Positions 47,201-56,216 of a DNA stretch of 64,000 nucleotides are shown here, piece after piece. Location: positions 61,914,915 through 61,978,914 of the forward strand of contig OY987300.1 in assembly GCA_963920635.1 (NCBI GenBank), in the 5' to 3' direction. This DNA is from Pseudeuparius sepicola (taxonomy: Eukaryota; Arthropoda; Insecta; Coleoptera; Anthribidae). The stretch's first letter is position 1. Each line of letters starts with the position of its first letter. The position numbers and the translations under genes were made by a program. The notes under the pieces were generated by a model. That model was not told where the DNA came from and did no database searches. It saw nothing but the letters and a program-made list of their open reading frames with translations.

Positions 47201-50200
47201 CTTTCCCGCTACTCGAGAAAACTACTGTATGGTAAGTTTTACTTCCCACTCCATTTTAAAATTACTAGTTCCAATTACTACAAAAAAATACTTTAAAGTA
47301 ACTGTCACTTCTATAGGGACCAAAATGGAAACTACATTTAGTTCCTTACAATCGTTTGAAATATTCGGTAGTTTTTGCGAAGTGATGAAAATGTCAGCCA
47401 TTAGAAAGAAGAAAAATTATAGACACACATTCACATTTTATAGAAAATTAAAGCAGCAGTTGGATGAAACGAATCGAAACACGAGCACCTGTCTTCAATA
47501 CAAAATTACAAAACGCTTCTCTTGAGTGGCTACAATTTTAAATATCAACATTTCGAAATATGGCTCAAAACACACCGGCTGAAAATAACACTCTCATATA
47601 AAAATTATAGGTTAAAGTTCCAAATGCAACCTAGTAGAAGCATTCGGAACTTAAACGACGCTTATGGAACCTTGAAGTCCTCTTGTAGTAATTGGGACTT
47701 TAGAGTTTAAAATATCTAAAACTAATTTTTGTCTTAAAGGTAGGAATTACCTTAAAGTGAAAAAGTCTAGTTGCCGTTACTACCAGTTAAGTGGCAAAGC
47801 CTTCAAACACCCATTTTAAGGTAAATAATACGTAGAAGTAATTACTGAAAATTACGCCATATTTTCTTATAAAATGATAGACGCCATTAATATCAAATGT
47901 CAATTTCCTTTGGTACTGAAATAGTTATTTCTTCAAAATTGTCCCAAAAAAGATAAAATTGAGCAAAAATGAACTCGTATAACTTATAGAAATATTAAAA
48001 AAGCATTTTTCAGCTTTTTTAGGTAATTTCGCACATTTTCGTAATTTATCCTCCTGATAAAAAAGTGTTAAAACATGCATTTTGAGAGGGCGCGTTGTTA
48101 CTTTTCAATCTATCAACGTCATATTTGACAGAAAATTTTCAATCGTTTTAGTTTCTTGAATCTAGCAGCGAGAAATAAATCAGCAAATTAATACCTTTCT
48201 TATACCTACCATATTCATAGATATAAGTTAAAAATAAATATTAGGTACTTCCATTTTCCACGGTTATTGAAAAATGACGGAAGATGCTGGGCTAGAATAC
48301 TTTTTAATTATTTAGACAAAGACAAAGCGAGGACGCGAATGTAAAGAAGCAAACAAATCCAACAAAGTAGTGCGTCGTAGCGGTGTAAGTTGCTAGGCGG
48401 TCGCCGTTACGTATCTATCACCCTCAAAATGTTCCCCATTTTGGGCGCAGGGACGTAATAGGAACGTAGTAATTACGTTCCTATCAGTAGTAATCACAAC
48501 TTTAAAGTTGCAAACAAAAGTCACCGGGACGTAACGGCGACTAAAAATGCTGCTTGGGAAAACATTTTAGAACCACTACCAAAAGGTACTTTAGGAGAGA
48601 TATTGCAGCTGGTAAACCTTTCTCCTCGCCTTCGCCAGACACGCTCACATCCATCTGGAGCTTTAAGGCTAACCCTACTTTCATTGGAGAACAGAACTTG
48701 TTTCCAATCAATCAATCATTAATTGGATTAGTGCAACGTTTTCGCCATTGGCCTGGTTTCGATGGTATGAGCCCATCTCATTATGTCGTCTCACCATGGT
48801 GCAGATGCTGGAATGATGTCTTCCAAACAAACCAGCAACATATTGCATTGAATATCCTTCATCCAGGAGAGTCGATGCTCACACTGCATCCTCAATTGAC
48901 AAATTTCTTTGGCGGTTCATTTTTCTTACTTGATTAACTCGCAAATTAACTTCTCAAGATGCATGTGATAAAAACAGTCACAATCGAAAGCTTGCTTTTC
49001 ACAGACACTTTGCTTTAATTAGCACTTTTTAAGAAAATTTTAACACAGATTAAAGCCTGGTTCATGCAGCTTCTTTATCTTTTAATTTTACTTTATCTTT
49101 AAGAATTAACCAATGGCATTTGTCCCTTGATTTGAACTGACCAATGACATTTAATAATTCTTAAAGATAAAGAAAAATTAAAAGATAAAGAAGCTGTATG
49201 AACCAGGCCTTAGTCTAAAACGAGGTTTAATATGTATTACTATCAAATTAAGGTTAGTTAGCTTAAATAACAACTGTCAAACAAGGTCCATGGCCTACGT
49301 GTCTAGAAAAAAAATTATACAAATATAAAAAACTATCGAGAACAATATGAGTGGTGCGTTAATTTTGTCCAGGAGTTTGATACCCTACTTAGCCAATGTG
49401 TTACATTGTCATAAGATTATGAGAGAAGTACAATTGATTCAGTGATTCAAAAAATAAAGCTTTCCAGCTATTTACATGCCTTATGCCATTGAGTAAAGGA
49501 TATATATTCTATATAGAATTCTATATAGAATATATATCCTTTACTCAATGCTTATGCCTTATTCAATTTCATAATTTCGACTTTTTTAATGTTACTTTTT
49601 AAATTAAAAAAAAAAAACAGAATGTAGGCAGTCTAGGCACCTTGGTGTATATGTCCCTCACTCAAGAAGAACGGATAATGCTTAAAGTAGAGACTTAGAG
49701 TAGATTACATTTTTGCAAAAAATGCAAATCTTTGTGTTTATTTTTGATTAAATTTAATAAATTATGAAAAAAATTTCAAGAATCGAATTGACTCGCCAAG
49801 TAATTATCCAAATATTCGATTTTTTAAAAGCATTATTCATCAAATATTTGGCCTGCTGAATATTTGGTTCATGCCTAATTGAGTCGTACTCTTATTGATC
49901 CAAAATGTGGCAGGACGTTTAAATTTTGTTACAACTTTTTTGCCCGATCAAAAATTGTGTGATATCTTATAGCCCTTAAAATTACCTTTTAAATGATATA
50001 TAACATAGGGTTATCTTTTACCTTTTTCCAGATATTTCCATAAGTTTCCACGGTTGACATTGAATAAGAAAACATATCTATATCAACAAATTTGATGAAA
50101 CAAATTCTCGGTCCATTGCCTACTTATACCTAATAGCCCCAGAAAAGCTTTTCTGGGTAATAGCCGTGTGCAGTTAATGTGTTAAGAAGCAGGTGATATC

Positions 50201-53200
50201 ATGGCCTACTAGTTAAGTATATTTTCAATTAGTTGTAAGAGAGACTTCCTTATTCCTTGTCAACCAGGTCTATTATCTCGAGAACGGCAAGAGATAACCC
50301 TATAGTATTATATATCATTGAAAAGGTAATTTTAAAGGCTATTTAGATAATAGATAATAAATCACCATTTTTTATATCACCCCTGACAGTGAAAATTTGG
50401 CCTAGTTCAAACGTGGTCTCATATAATTGATATTGAATGACTTTTTTACCCCCGATTTTCACAAAAACCATTTAGCGATTTTTTATATAAAATTTGCGGC
50501 ACCGCATGTTGGTCTACGAGAAAGTGGATGAAATATAGTTCACATTTAGGTAATAAAATAGTTTCCTAGTGCAACTAATAAAAACTAGGTCAACGTTAAA
50601 GTAACTTTTACCATACTGACATTTTTAGTAGCAATCATATTTTTGAAAAATAATTGCCATTTGAAAAATAATTTCTTGGAAAAGACTACAGTATAAGGAG
50701 TATAATTTCTTCAGCTTTTGAAAAGCAAAAATATTTAGTATTGCTTCCTTTTGTTGACCTATTCTAATTATTACAGGTCGAAACTGTACAACCAAGCATA
50801 GTAAAAAACAAATATTTAGTCTGGAAAAGCCAAAAAACTTTGTAATTAGCACGGCACAAAATCTATTCACTTTTGTGGCTATAGAATACTAATTATAATG
50901 TGATTTTAATAGCGGCAAGCATAGCCGACCCGAATTCTGCATCACAGTGAGGTTATGCATGCACCGGGAGTAAATACCCTGTCTCCTTATACCATGGAAA
51001 AGACCCATTTTCTAGGCTCTAGCAATTTTTGGGTTAATTAAGTTGCAATATGCCATCTTAGAACTGTAGACCCCTGGCTTTATATGTCGTATATTTAGAT
51101 GACAGGTATATTTTTTGCTTTTTGTAAATGGCATGTCACAAAATAATTTTAAAAACGATTTTTTTATAGAAGATTGTTTTATAGCATATGAGCCCTAACA
51201 ACTACATATATATGGTGGAACAAGCAGTTACTTTGCGAATAAAATGCCAGTTTACCGAAATTCTTTTCTAATTTTTTTTAATTGTAAATATGAAATTGGC
51301 AACATGTTTTTATGATGTATGGAACTATTTTTACGGTTTAATCATATACTTTTTGTTGATTACTATTTAATTAATTGTTTGATATATTCAAAAAATGCAG
51401 ACAACTAAATATTGGAACATATTTTGCTTTTCCTCACGTTTCTTGAGTTTTATCAGCCTGACGCGTGTTGTCAACAAAGATTTTCACACGTCATTTGAAT
51501 ATTAATAATTAAAGTAAGTAGGTATTGTCAGTTTTATTACGAGTAAAACACAATAATCATTGACTGACATATTTATAAAGACTTCTCACGGCTATAGCTT
51601 TATGTCCTGGAAAACAGATGGCTCTGATGGCTAACAATGTATTCTGCATTGTATTTTATCTCCGGAAAGCGCATGGTGAGCCAAAAATATGTCAGACGTG
51701 ACGGCCGTGAGCAGTCTTTAATAATATATCAGTCAACGCAATAATGGTATGTGGAAAACCTACTGATCCAAAAGTGCGAGAAATTATTATTCATCAGTAC
51801 GACAAAGGGAAAACAGTGCGTGAAATTTTCAGTGAATTGACTATAGCAACAACTACTGTTTTTAATATAATTAAAAAATATGGTGAAACTGACAGTATTG
51901 ATGTTCCCGGTAAAAGCTCCGGCCGTCCAAAAGCTGTTTCTCAAAGAAGTGTAAGGCATTCAATTAGAATATGTAAGTCGGGAAGAAGAAACACACTACG
52001 AGAAGTAACTGCAAGGTGGAATAGAGAAACTGGGATGAATGTTTCCAGAGAATGCTGTCGCAAATATATCCACAAGAGCGGTCTTAGTTTTTATAATGTA
52101 TGTTTGATATTTCTTTGTGGTATAAATTTTCTATTTTTTAACTCGTAGACCAAAGAAAAACCATTGTTGACGGTAACTCAAAAAAGGATTCGTTACATTT
52201 GGACCAAATCAACGCTTTTGTGGACCAAATATGACTGGGACAAAGTTATCTATAGTGACGAAAGCAAATTTGATGTCTTTGAGGGAGATTACCGAAAACG
52301 TGTGATTTGGGAAAAAACAGAAGCATTCCATAAGGATTGCCTCAAAAGGACTGTAAAGTTTCCACAGGGCATCATGGTGTGGGGTTGTATGTCGGCCCTG
52401 GACCAACACTATATTAAAGACCCGAGCATGCCGTCATATTTCATTGTTGTTTAAGGATTGGGGTGGCGCTACACGACGAAAAAAATTATAGGTTATAGGA
52501 GGACATTCTGGGGCTATTGGGAAGTCAGTTTCTGACGTTTAAAAAATCCAAAATTTTAAATATCCAGCTTTATTACGATTTACCTTCTTTTTATGGTAAC
52601 GAATTGTCTTTGCATCCAGTATTTGGCAGTTTTATCCTATTAATACGGCTTTTCGAGGTAGATTTGTTTGTGATAACATGAAATTTTCGCGCACATGAAG
52701 AAAATGGTATTCACAAACCCAGGGGCGGATGGAACAGGGGGACTACCGGGAAATTTCCCGGTGGGCCGCCTACTTGGTGGGCCAATGGGCCGGTCGTCAG
52801 TCGGCCGCCGCGGCCGGCTAAAAATATTTATTTATTTGTGACAATTTTATTTTTATAAAGTAACCTGTTTTTATATTTTATTTACACAGGGTGGTCCAAA
52901 CTTCATCAGCAATACTTTAAAAACTGCTAGAAAATTTCAAAAAGGAGATTTTTTCCAATAAACATGTATGGAAATCCTAACGGTTTTCGATATACAAGGC
53001 ATCAAAGTTCATTTTCTTTTAAAATTATCTTTTATTTCTCCTAAAAGAAGACAGCTGGTACAGTTTAGACACTCATTAAATACTATAACTTAAAAATAAT
53101 TCAGCCCATCTGCTTCCATCAGTGTCGGAGAGATGGGGGTCAATCCTCATATTTTTTTATTAAAAAATGGTACGCCACTGAAAAAGTAATATTTTTTGCC

Positions 53201-56176
53201 TTCACTAAATTTTCTAATAAATTCTAAGAAAAAACTATTCTTGACTTTTTTTCGAAAAATTTACTGTTTTTGAAAAATTCATTTTAATGCGTTTTAATTT
53301 TTTAGCGGAAGAAAATCAAAGTAGGTCTAGGCTCCCGAAATTTTGCACACATACGGAGTTTTCAATTCCGAACAACTTTCCTTAATAACATTTGGTCCCA
53401 AAACCTACAAAAAGATTTCTAGATTCGAAAAATCATGTGTCCTGGGAATTTAGAAAAATCCAATTTGTCGCACCAGTAAAGTGGGCTTTAGGTAGGTCTT
53501 ACGGCAAAATGTTATTAAGGAGAATTGTTCGGATTTAAAAACTCAATAGATGTGCAAAATTTCGAAAGCTTAGACCTACTTTGATTGTCTTCTGCTAAAA
53601 TAATTAAAAGCAAAAAGTCAATTTTTTGCTTTTTTGCATGTTTGAAAAAAAAGTCAAGAATAGTTTTTTCTTATAATTAATTGAAAAACTTAGTGAAGGC
53701 AAAAAAAATACTTTTCCAGTGCTGTACCATTTTTTTATTAAAAAATATGATGGTTGATCCCCGTCTCTCCGGCACTGGTGGAAGTAGATGGGCTGAATTA
53801 TTTTTAATTTATAGTATTTAATGAGTGTCTAAACTGTACCAAATACGTTTGCGTTAACTGTCTTCCTTTAGCAATAATAAAAGAAAACTTGAAAAAAAAA
53901 TTGAACTTTGACGCCCTGTATATCAAAAACCGCTAGGATTTCGATACATGTTTATATGAAAAAATCTCAGCAGTTTTTAAAGTATTGCTGATAAAGTTTG
54001 GACCACCCTGTAGAGACATATTATTTTTTGTCTTTATTCGGATTTATTAAATATCATGATTTGGCGTCATTGTTTTATTCAGTGTTTTTTTTTGGGGGGG
54101 AGGGGAGGGGACGACGGAGAGGGAGAGGGAGAAAGAATTAAAAATAAAGGCCGGTAAAAATTTCTATAGGGCCGCCTCGCCACCTCTGTCCCGGTAAGAA
54201 TTTTGGGTGCCCATCCGCCCCTGCACAAACCATTAGGTGAATTTCAGAAGAACAAATACTATTTTGGAATTATGGTATGATCTGATCAACCAGCTGAAAA
54301 AGTGAAAATTAAAGATATTATTTTGGAAGAGTATTTTTTAACGTATGCAGGAATGAAAATAGAAAATTTTGTTTATAGCTTCAAAGCGAACCAATAGTCC
54401 TCCATATAAAGAAGAAACTGAAAAATCTAATGTGTTTTATGCTTTCACATACTACAACTAGCCATGGACTGCGTTTCAAACCAAAAGGTACCAAATACTC
54501 TTGCTTGCTTTTTAGACTCGCTTTTCTTAGAAAATGTATGGAAATATGCCATGTGAACATGTCAAATTAGAGGGACATAACAAACAAATATTTTATTTTA
54601 TTTTGAATATTAACTTCATTGTAACAGACATATTTGCATGTTTTTATTTTATAAAAGATTCTGCAACAATGGTGTTTTAACTAAAACCACCGTGTAAATC
54701 TGTTTAGTCGTGTAGCGCCAGTGGCGATCGCTTGAAACAGCGCTATGCACAGGTCTTTAATATAGTGTTGGTCCAGGTCGGCCAAAGGGTTCGGAACTTT
54801 ACACTTTATTGAAGGCACAGTAAACACAGCCAAATACCAAGATATCCTTGAACAAGCAAAGTTATATCCATCCAGAGATTTTATCTTTCAACAGGATGGA
54901 GCCTGATGCCATACGGCTAAGTCTACCAAAAAATGGATGGGAGAACATGACATTAAGGTTTTGTCACATCCCTCTAGCAGCCCAGGTCTTAATCCAATAG
55001 AGACACTTTGACACAAAATGAAACAGTGCCTAAGAAATAATCCCTAGCATACTTTACCACAACTACGTGCTAAATTGCAAGAAATATGGGATAGTTTTAC
55101 CCCTGAACTCTGTGAAGGCCTAGTTGATACAATGCCTAATAGAGCTAAGGGCGACGTTACACCTTATTAATTTTTGTTTTGTTAAACACTATTTGTTCCA
55201 ATATTTAGTTGTCAGCATTTTTCGAATATCAAACAATTAATTAAATATTAATCAAGAAAAAATATATAATTAAATCGTAAAAAAAATATAATAAAATAAT
55301 TTTGGTAAACTGGCATTTTATTCGCAAAGTAACTGCTTGTTCCAACATATAGTTGCCAGGACTCGTATTAGTTTCAGATCATAAAATTGTTTCCATTCCT
55401 GTAGTTATAGAATTATCCTTATTTTTATTTTGAAATATGACAAGGAAACACAGTAACCGATCATTTATTTTTGGAAGCAAGATCAAAGAATCTTCAGAAA
55501 ACTTCTTTGGCCTTTGGTTTCAAAGATACCGTTTTTGCTTAATTTTCTCTCGTCTTGAAATATTTTATCATTACTTACCTTTAAAAAAGTGTTAACCATA
55601 CCCATACTAATCAACATTAATCATTTTAGATCTCCTTTAAACTTAAGAGAACATATTAAGGGTAATATAGACGACGATGGGTTTGAGAGTCTCAATGGTA
55701 ATGGTTCTCGAACAAGCGAAGAAGAGATGGTTCCTATAAGCAATGCTAGTCAGCCACCAGCTACAAGTTCACCAAAAAAATCAACACTTAAGCCTCCCTC
55801 ACAGCATGGGTTTACTTCAGATTCGTCTCAAAAGGATTCTTTAGAAAACGATTCAGAACGAGCTGACTCCCAACAAACTTTAAAAAACATAGTTGAAATT
55901 AGTGAACAGGAAGAAAGCAAGCACTCGTCTGATCCAAACTGTAATTATTGTAAAGTCTGTGATTCTAAGCAGGGTCCTTCGAATATATCTGATACCGCAA
56001 GTGTCGACATTTTGAACTGCAACTCATGCAAAAAGTGTGAGAACTGGGTAAAACAGTTACAAAACGATATACCTGAATTATCGAGAAAGATAATAGTGCA
56101 GAAAAATTGCACTACAGAGTCCGATGATAGTGAGGATGATGAATCTAGGTTTTCTGCTTTCAAAAAAGCACAGTTG
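38251..56176 (+). CDS. phtf: phtf, N-terminal 402 codons in five exons (gene continues beyond the window)
   Basis: PHTF-family membrane protein (animal PHTF1/2, N-terminal PHTF domain; reported in the ER). Exons 38251-38276, 38338-38483, 45914-46128, 46187-46458 and 55630-56176 join at GT/AG borders with matching phases into 1206 nt. Recognised segments are [15 protein letters not shown] (residues 9-23), [29 protein letters not shown], a membrane segment at about 100-120, a second at about 134-154 ([20 protein letters not shown]) followed by a basic KRRR stretch, and [11 protein letters not shown] (exon 5). Exon 5 is Ser-rich with CxxC-like pairs (NYCKVC, NSCKKC). The C-terminal multi-pass half is not in the window. 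Despite the name ('putative homeodomain transcription factor') there is no clear homeodomain. Tiny introns (61, 58 bp) alternate with TE-filled ones (7.4, 9.2 kb). Confidence 0.88.
38338..38483 (+). CDS. phtf: phtf exon 2
   Basis: Acceptor ttaaattacag, donor GTAATT, phase 2 in and 1 out. Encodes [19 protein letters not shown] onward to LIDLDLVR, the most conserved N-terminal block of PHTF proteins. Confidence 0.9.
38864..41496 (+). mobile_element. Non-LTR retrotransposon (jockey/CR1-like), 5'-truncated
   Basis: It starts abruptly inside the endonuclease part of ORF2, covers the reverse transcriptase and a 3' UTR of about 300 bp, and ends in an (ATT)n tract. The 3' (ATT)n and the ATT-rich target make the target-site duplication ambiguous (attatta). 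The 3' UTR contains gtcggctcagtggttaagtg (41312-41331), which looks like a tRNA A-box region. Same strand as phtf. Confidence 0.88.
38875..41181 (+). CDS. LINE ORF2 fragment: endonuclease C-terminus plus reverse transcriptase, 768 codons
   Basis: Open without interruption. The N-terminal ~80 residues are the end of the apurinic-like endonuclease ([12 protein letters not shown] at 65-67). The reverse transcriptase follows: [17 protein letters not shown], then [13 protein letters not shown] with catalytic Asp423, [20 protein letters not shown] at about 476-495, and FADDTQ with Asp510/Asp511. A C-terminal thumb-like part ends at TAA. There is no CCHC knuckle or RNase H domain in view. Truncation removes the endonuclease N-terminus, so it cannot retrotranspose alone, though the intact RT frame suggests a recent insertion. 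The upstream in-frame codons NVVV extend to the break. Confidence 0.92.
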   Translation: MGDVNINLLSTNNILSQCFEAYGFNQLVQFPTRVTPTSSTLLDPIFSTFPEIFDECLVLDAKGISDHKVVSVELKLPSPECKQKFVTFRDFSGFEEEAFLSDLGVGHLYTVIRIPNINDKVRYLNECILGAFDVHAPLKTVRVSRKPAPWLTYPLQLILKEKKMAFAKYKKSRTQANFAQFKSLRNFALQSVRQAKAAYLTHLEQQKNSRLLWRELSRMKITPSSSSKSNLPSNFSDPFAINNYFMSVYNPGDVPYEKLEFYNANRFCDKNFSFRLIDSCEIVQVINKIKSNSKGVDGISLKMLKTTLPVTLPYITHIVNSCLEQGYFPDLWKQAIVVPIPKTTHPTVFSELRPISLLPLLSKIIEKVVQTQILNYVESSGVLPNCQSGFRKNFRITSALLNLTDNIFRDLDNKMAVALVSIDYSKAFDKINHHLLLTKLKYFGFDSTAVELFSNYLINRSQFVQQCKSDSQIITSGVPQGSVLGPLLFLIYTADLPSCVQHSRIQSFADDTQVVYSFNADSVQQGVTDLGSDLNDLYMFSLDHNLEINPSKSSLTLFCGNHIREYVKSRFVISIGNQVLQFTDSAKILGVVIDEKLRFLKHANSLTQRVFTRLRSLYLNRHILNHSLRKKLCEALVLSVFSYCDILFFPCLHARTKNRLQVAQNSCIRFVCGLRKFDHVSAAFCQLKWLKLDRLVKYHYLVFTHKLMLLCKPEYLREKLFTRNAIHRINIRNTHHLTIPHHSSSKFKCSNYSLNKFKNQVRTDLLTS
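41974..42123. mobile_element. 150-bp hairpin MITE at a TA site
   Basis: Two 70-bp arms differ at about two or three positions and enclose a 10-base loop (ccgatatcca). The outer ends are TACAGTTTGTTCAGCG and its mirror, consistent with a TA target and CAGTTTGTTC tips. GC content is higher than in the surroundings. Could be transcribed as a hairpin RNA within the phtf intron. Confidence 0.85.
42690..43180 (-). pseudogene. Decayed DDE transposase fragment
   Basis: On the minus strand the frame at 42904-43179 includes [19 protein letters not shown], which resembles the region after the third acidic residue of mariner-type insect transposases (family knowledge). Further similarity ([15 protein letters not shown]) continues in another frame to about 42800. 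The left edge acagggagaccggcgggtga may be the element tip. Frameshifted and incomplete. Plus-strand frames here are shadows. Confidence 0.6.
43486..43990. mobile_element. Foldback MITE in phtf intron
   Basis: acataatgtcaattttttac at the left mirrors gtgtaaaaaaaattgacatt, with attat, at the right. The arms continue through ccttgaacct-like bases, gttgatattgataaaatgaa / ttcattttatcgatatcaac and gaactgtttt / aaacagttc. Non-coding. Confidence 0.75.
43991..45913. other. phtf intron, nothing recognised
   Basis: AT-rich, without clear inverted repeats. A 96-codon frame at 45193-45483 has no recognised motif and lacks a splice context. A GGTTCG-containing phrase at 44650 is not enough for a tRNA-like call. 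Confidence 0.45.
45914..46128 (+). CDS. phtf: phtf exon 3
   Basis: Acceptor tacttcttttcag, donor GTAATA, phase 1 in and 0 out. Encodes [34 protein letters not shown] and the first membrane helix [19 protein letters not shown]. The frame stays open past the donor but loses similarity. Confidence 0.9.
46187..46458 (+). CDS. phtf: phtf exon 4
   Basis: Acceptor caaaatattttag, donor GTCAGT, phase 0 in and 2 out, after a 58-bp intron. Encodes the second membrane helix and the basic segment [16 protein letters not shown] typical of the protein's cytosolic loop. The overlapping minus-strand frame is a shadow. Confidence 0.88.
46480..46795 (-). pseudogene. Tc1 transposase C-terminal relic
   Basis: The minus-strand frame reads [20 protein letters not shown], then [20 protein letters not shown] (second catalytic Asp). 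A frame change leads to [16 protein letters not shown], the region of the third acidic residue. A C-run of about 18 at 46776-46793 marks its junction with the inserted element. At least one frameshift. Confidence 0.8.
46797..48557. mobile_element. Element with CCCAAGCAGCATT tips and AAGTNACTT motif arrays
   Basis: cccaagcagcatt at the left (46797-46809) and aatgctgcttggg at the right (48545-48557) are perfect 13-bp inverted repeats. The interior to about 47850 is filled with variants of aagtaactt, aaagttac and agtaattac in both orientations, again near the right end (48440-48510). Open frames (46978-47235, 47229-47525, 47522-47710) follow the repeats and show no known domain. It is inserted in the Tc1 transposase relic. 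Confidence 0.75.
48558..48935 (-). pseudogene. Tc1 transposase N-terminal and first-Asp relic
   Basis: Minus-strand translation gives a helix-turn-helix-like part ([19 protein letters not shown] near 48800-48870), a stop, then [20 protein letters not shown] with the first acidic position changed to Asn (FSNES for the usual FSDES). It continues [18 protein letters not shown]. It is shorter than a full N-terminus, so part is deleted. Confidence 0.8.
49053..49210. mobile_element. Short hairpin MITE at a TA site
   Basis: aagcctggttcatgcagctt at the left mirrors aagctgtatgaaccaggcct at the right. The arms continue through ctttatcttttaatttt / aaaattaaaagataaag and aagaatta. TA flanks both ends. 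158 bp, non-coding. Confidence 0.85.
49487..49550. mobile_element. Perfect 64-bp palindrome flanked by 7-bp duplication
   Basis: The sequence from cattgagtaaagg to cctttactcaatg reads the same on both strands over all 64 bases, with gaattc at the centre. It is bounded by direct repeats CTTATGC (49480-49486, 49551-49557). This looks like a minimal mobile element of two joined terminal repeats, or a transposition by-product. Confidence 0.85.
49890..50430. repeat. Imperfect foldback element in phtf intron
   Basis: ttaaaattaccttttaaatg, then atataacatagggttatctt, at the left mirrors aagagataaccctatagtat and cattgaaaaggtaattttaa at the right. The outer parts (aggacgtttaaattttg) mirror less well. 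Ends approximate. Confidence 0.6.
50431..51200. other. phtf intron, small repeat fragment only
   Basis: A piece at 50452-50490 (ccccgattttcacaaaaacc, then atttagcgattttt) matches the 26855/34578 repeat family. Nothing else was recognised. Confidence 0.45.
51558..51738. mobile_element. Intact MITE, CRTTGACTGA tips, 7-bp TSD
   Basis: The tips are CATTGACTGAC and ATCAGTCAACG, flanked by CAATAAT (51551-51557 and 51739-51745). The 181-bp body matches the copy split by the LINE at 38841-41660 and the fragment at 13604-13657. It is inserted directly at the start codon of the Tc1 transposase. Confidence 0.88.
52720..54223. mobile_element. hAT MITE with CAGGGGCGGATGG tips and 8-bp TSD
   Basis: caggggcggatgga at the left mirrors cccatccgcccctg at the right, flanked by CACAAACC (52712-52719, 54224-54231). 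The sister MITE at 57343-58219 shows the empty site in the corresponding position. The body is GC-richer near its ends (ggccgccgcggccgg). It contains the foldback at 52885-54012. Confidence 0.92.
52885..54012. mobile_element. Foldback MITE, innermost of the nest
   Basis: cacagggtggtccaaacttc at the left mirrors aagtttggaccaccctgta at the right. The arms of about 500 bp include tgctgaattatttttaa-like and cccccatctctccgaca-like blocks in mirror image. CAGGGTGG tip as in other hairpins here. Non-coding. Confidence 0.88.
55630..56176 (+). CDS. phtf: phtf exon 5
   Basis: Acceptor ttaatcattttag, donor GTGAGT, phase 2 in and 0 out, matching exon 4. The 182 residues are Ser/Asp/Glu/Lys-rich and probably disordered, with [11 protein letters not shown] near the start and two cysteine-pair motifs ([15 protein letters not shown]). 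PHTF proteins carry a variable cytosolic region here. The frame extends past the donor into a repeat, which is not coding. Confidence 0.85.
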
Positions 56177-56216
56177 GTGAGTCCATTAAAAAAAATGTTA
56201 ATTCATATTCATACAT

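Larger units (their letters stand above)
46475..48935 (-). mobile_element. Tc1-like transposon relic split by another element
   Basis: Minus-strand transposase remnants lie at 48545-48935 (N-terminal and first catalytic part) and 46480-46795 (C-terminal part). They are separated by a 1.75-kb insertion with CCCAAGCAGCATT tips. No intact terminal repeats of the host element were located. It begins about 20 bp after the phtf exon 4 donor. Confidence 0.75.
52398..54776. mobile_element. MITE (CTGGACCAACACT tips, 7-bp TSD), copy 1, with nested hAT
   Basis: The ends CTGGACCAACACTATATTAA and its mirror are identical and flanked by GTCGGCC (52391-52397, 54777-54783). The body matches the uninterrupted copy at 57343-58219. 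It entered the Tc1 transposase codon run MSA|KG without losing frame. It contains the hAT element at 52720-54223. Confidence 0.9.
51744..55170 (+). pseudogene. Tc1 transposase, 329 codons in two exons, interrupted and with three stops
   Basis: Exon 1 is 51744-52097 and exon 2 starts at 52149 after a 51-bp GT-AG intron (phase 0). Coding runs to 52397, is split by the nest, and resumes in frame at 54784 to TAA at 55168-55170. The N-terminus has two helix-turn-helix-like blocks ([28 protein letters not shown] linker). The catalytic motifs are YSDESKF, FQQDGA and SPGLNPIE, with 34 residues between the second Asp and the Glu (DD34E). Three TGA/TAG codons (after QDGA, after IETL, after RNNP) kill it even without the insertion. 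The length fits the family (about 340 aa). Confidence 0.9.
51203..55352 (+). mobile_element. Tc1 (DD34E) transposon with nested insertions
   Basis: The outer ends mirror each other: ggaacaagcagttactttgc at 51216 against gcaaagtaactgcttgttcc at 55325, continuing inward through gaataaaatgccagtttacc. They sit in TA-rich flanks. The ends enclose a Tc1 transposase gene that has itself received a MITE at its start codon and a four-kilobase-scale nest in its catalytic region. Without insertions the element would be about 1.6 kb, normal for Tc1. Confidence 0.85.

Noticed and set aside
48554..48937. 127-aa plus-strand frame
   Set aside because: Antisense shadow of the Tc1 transposase relic on the minus strand.
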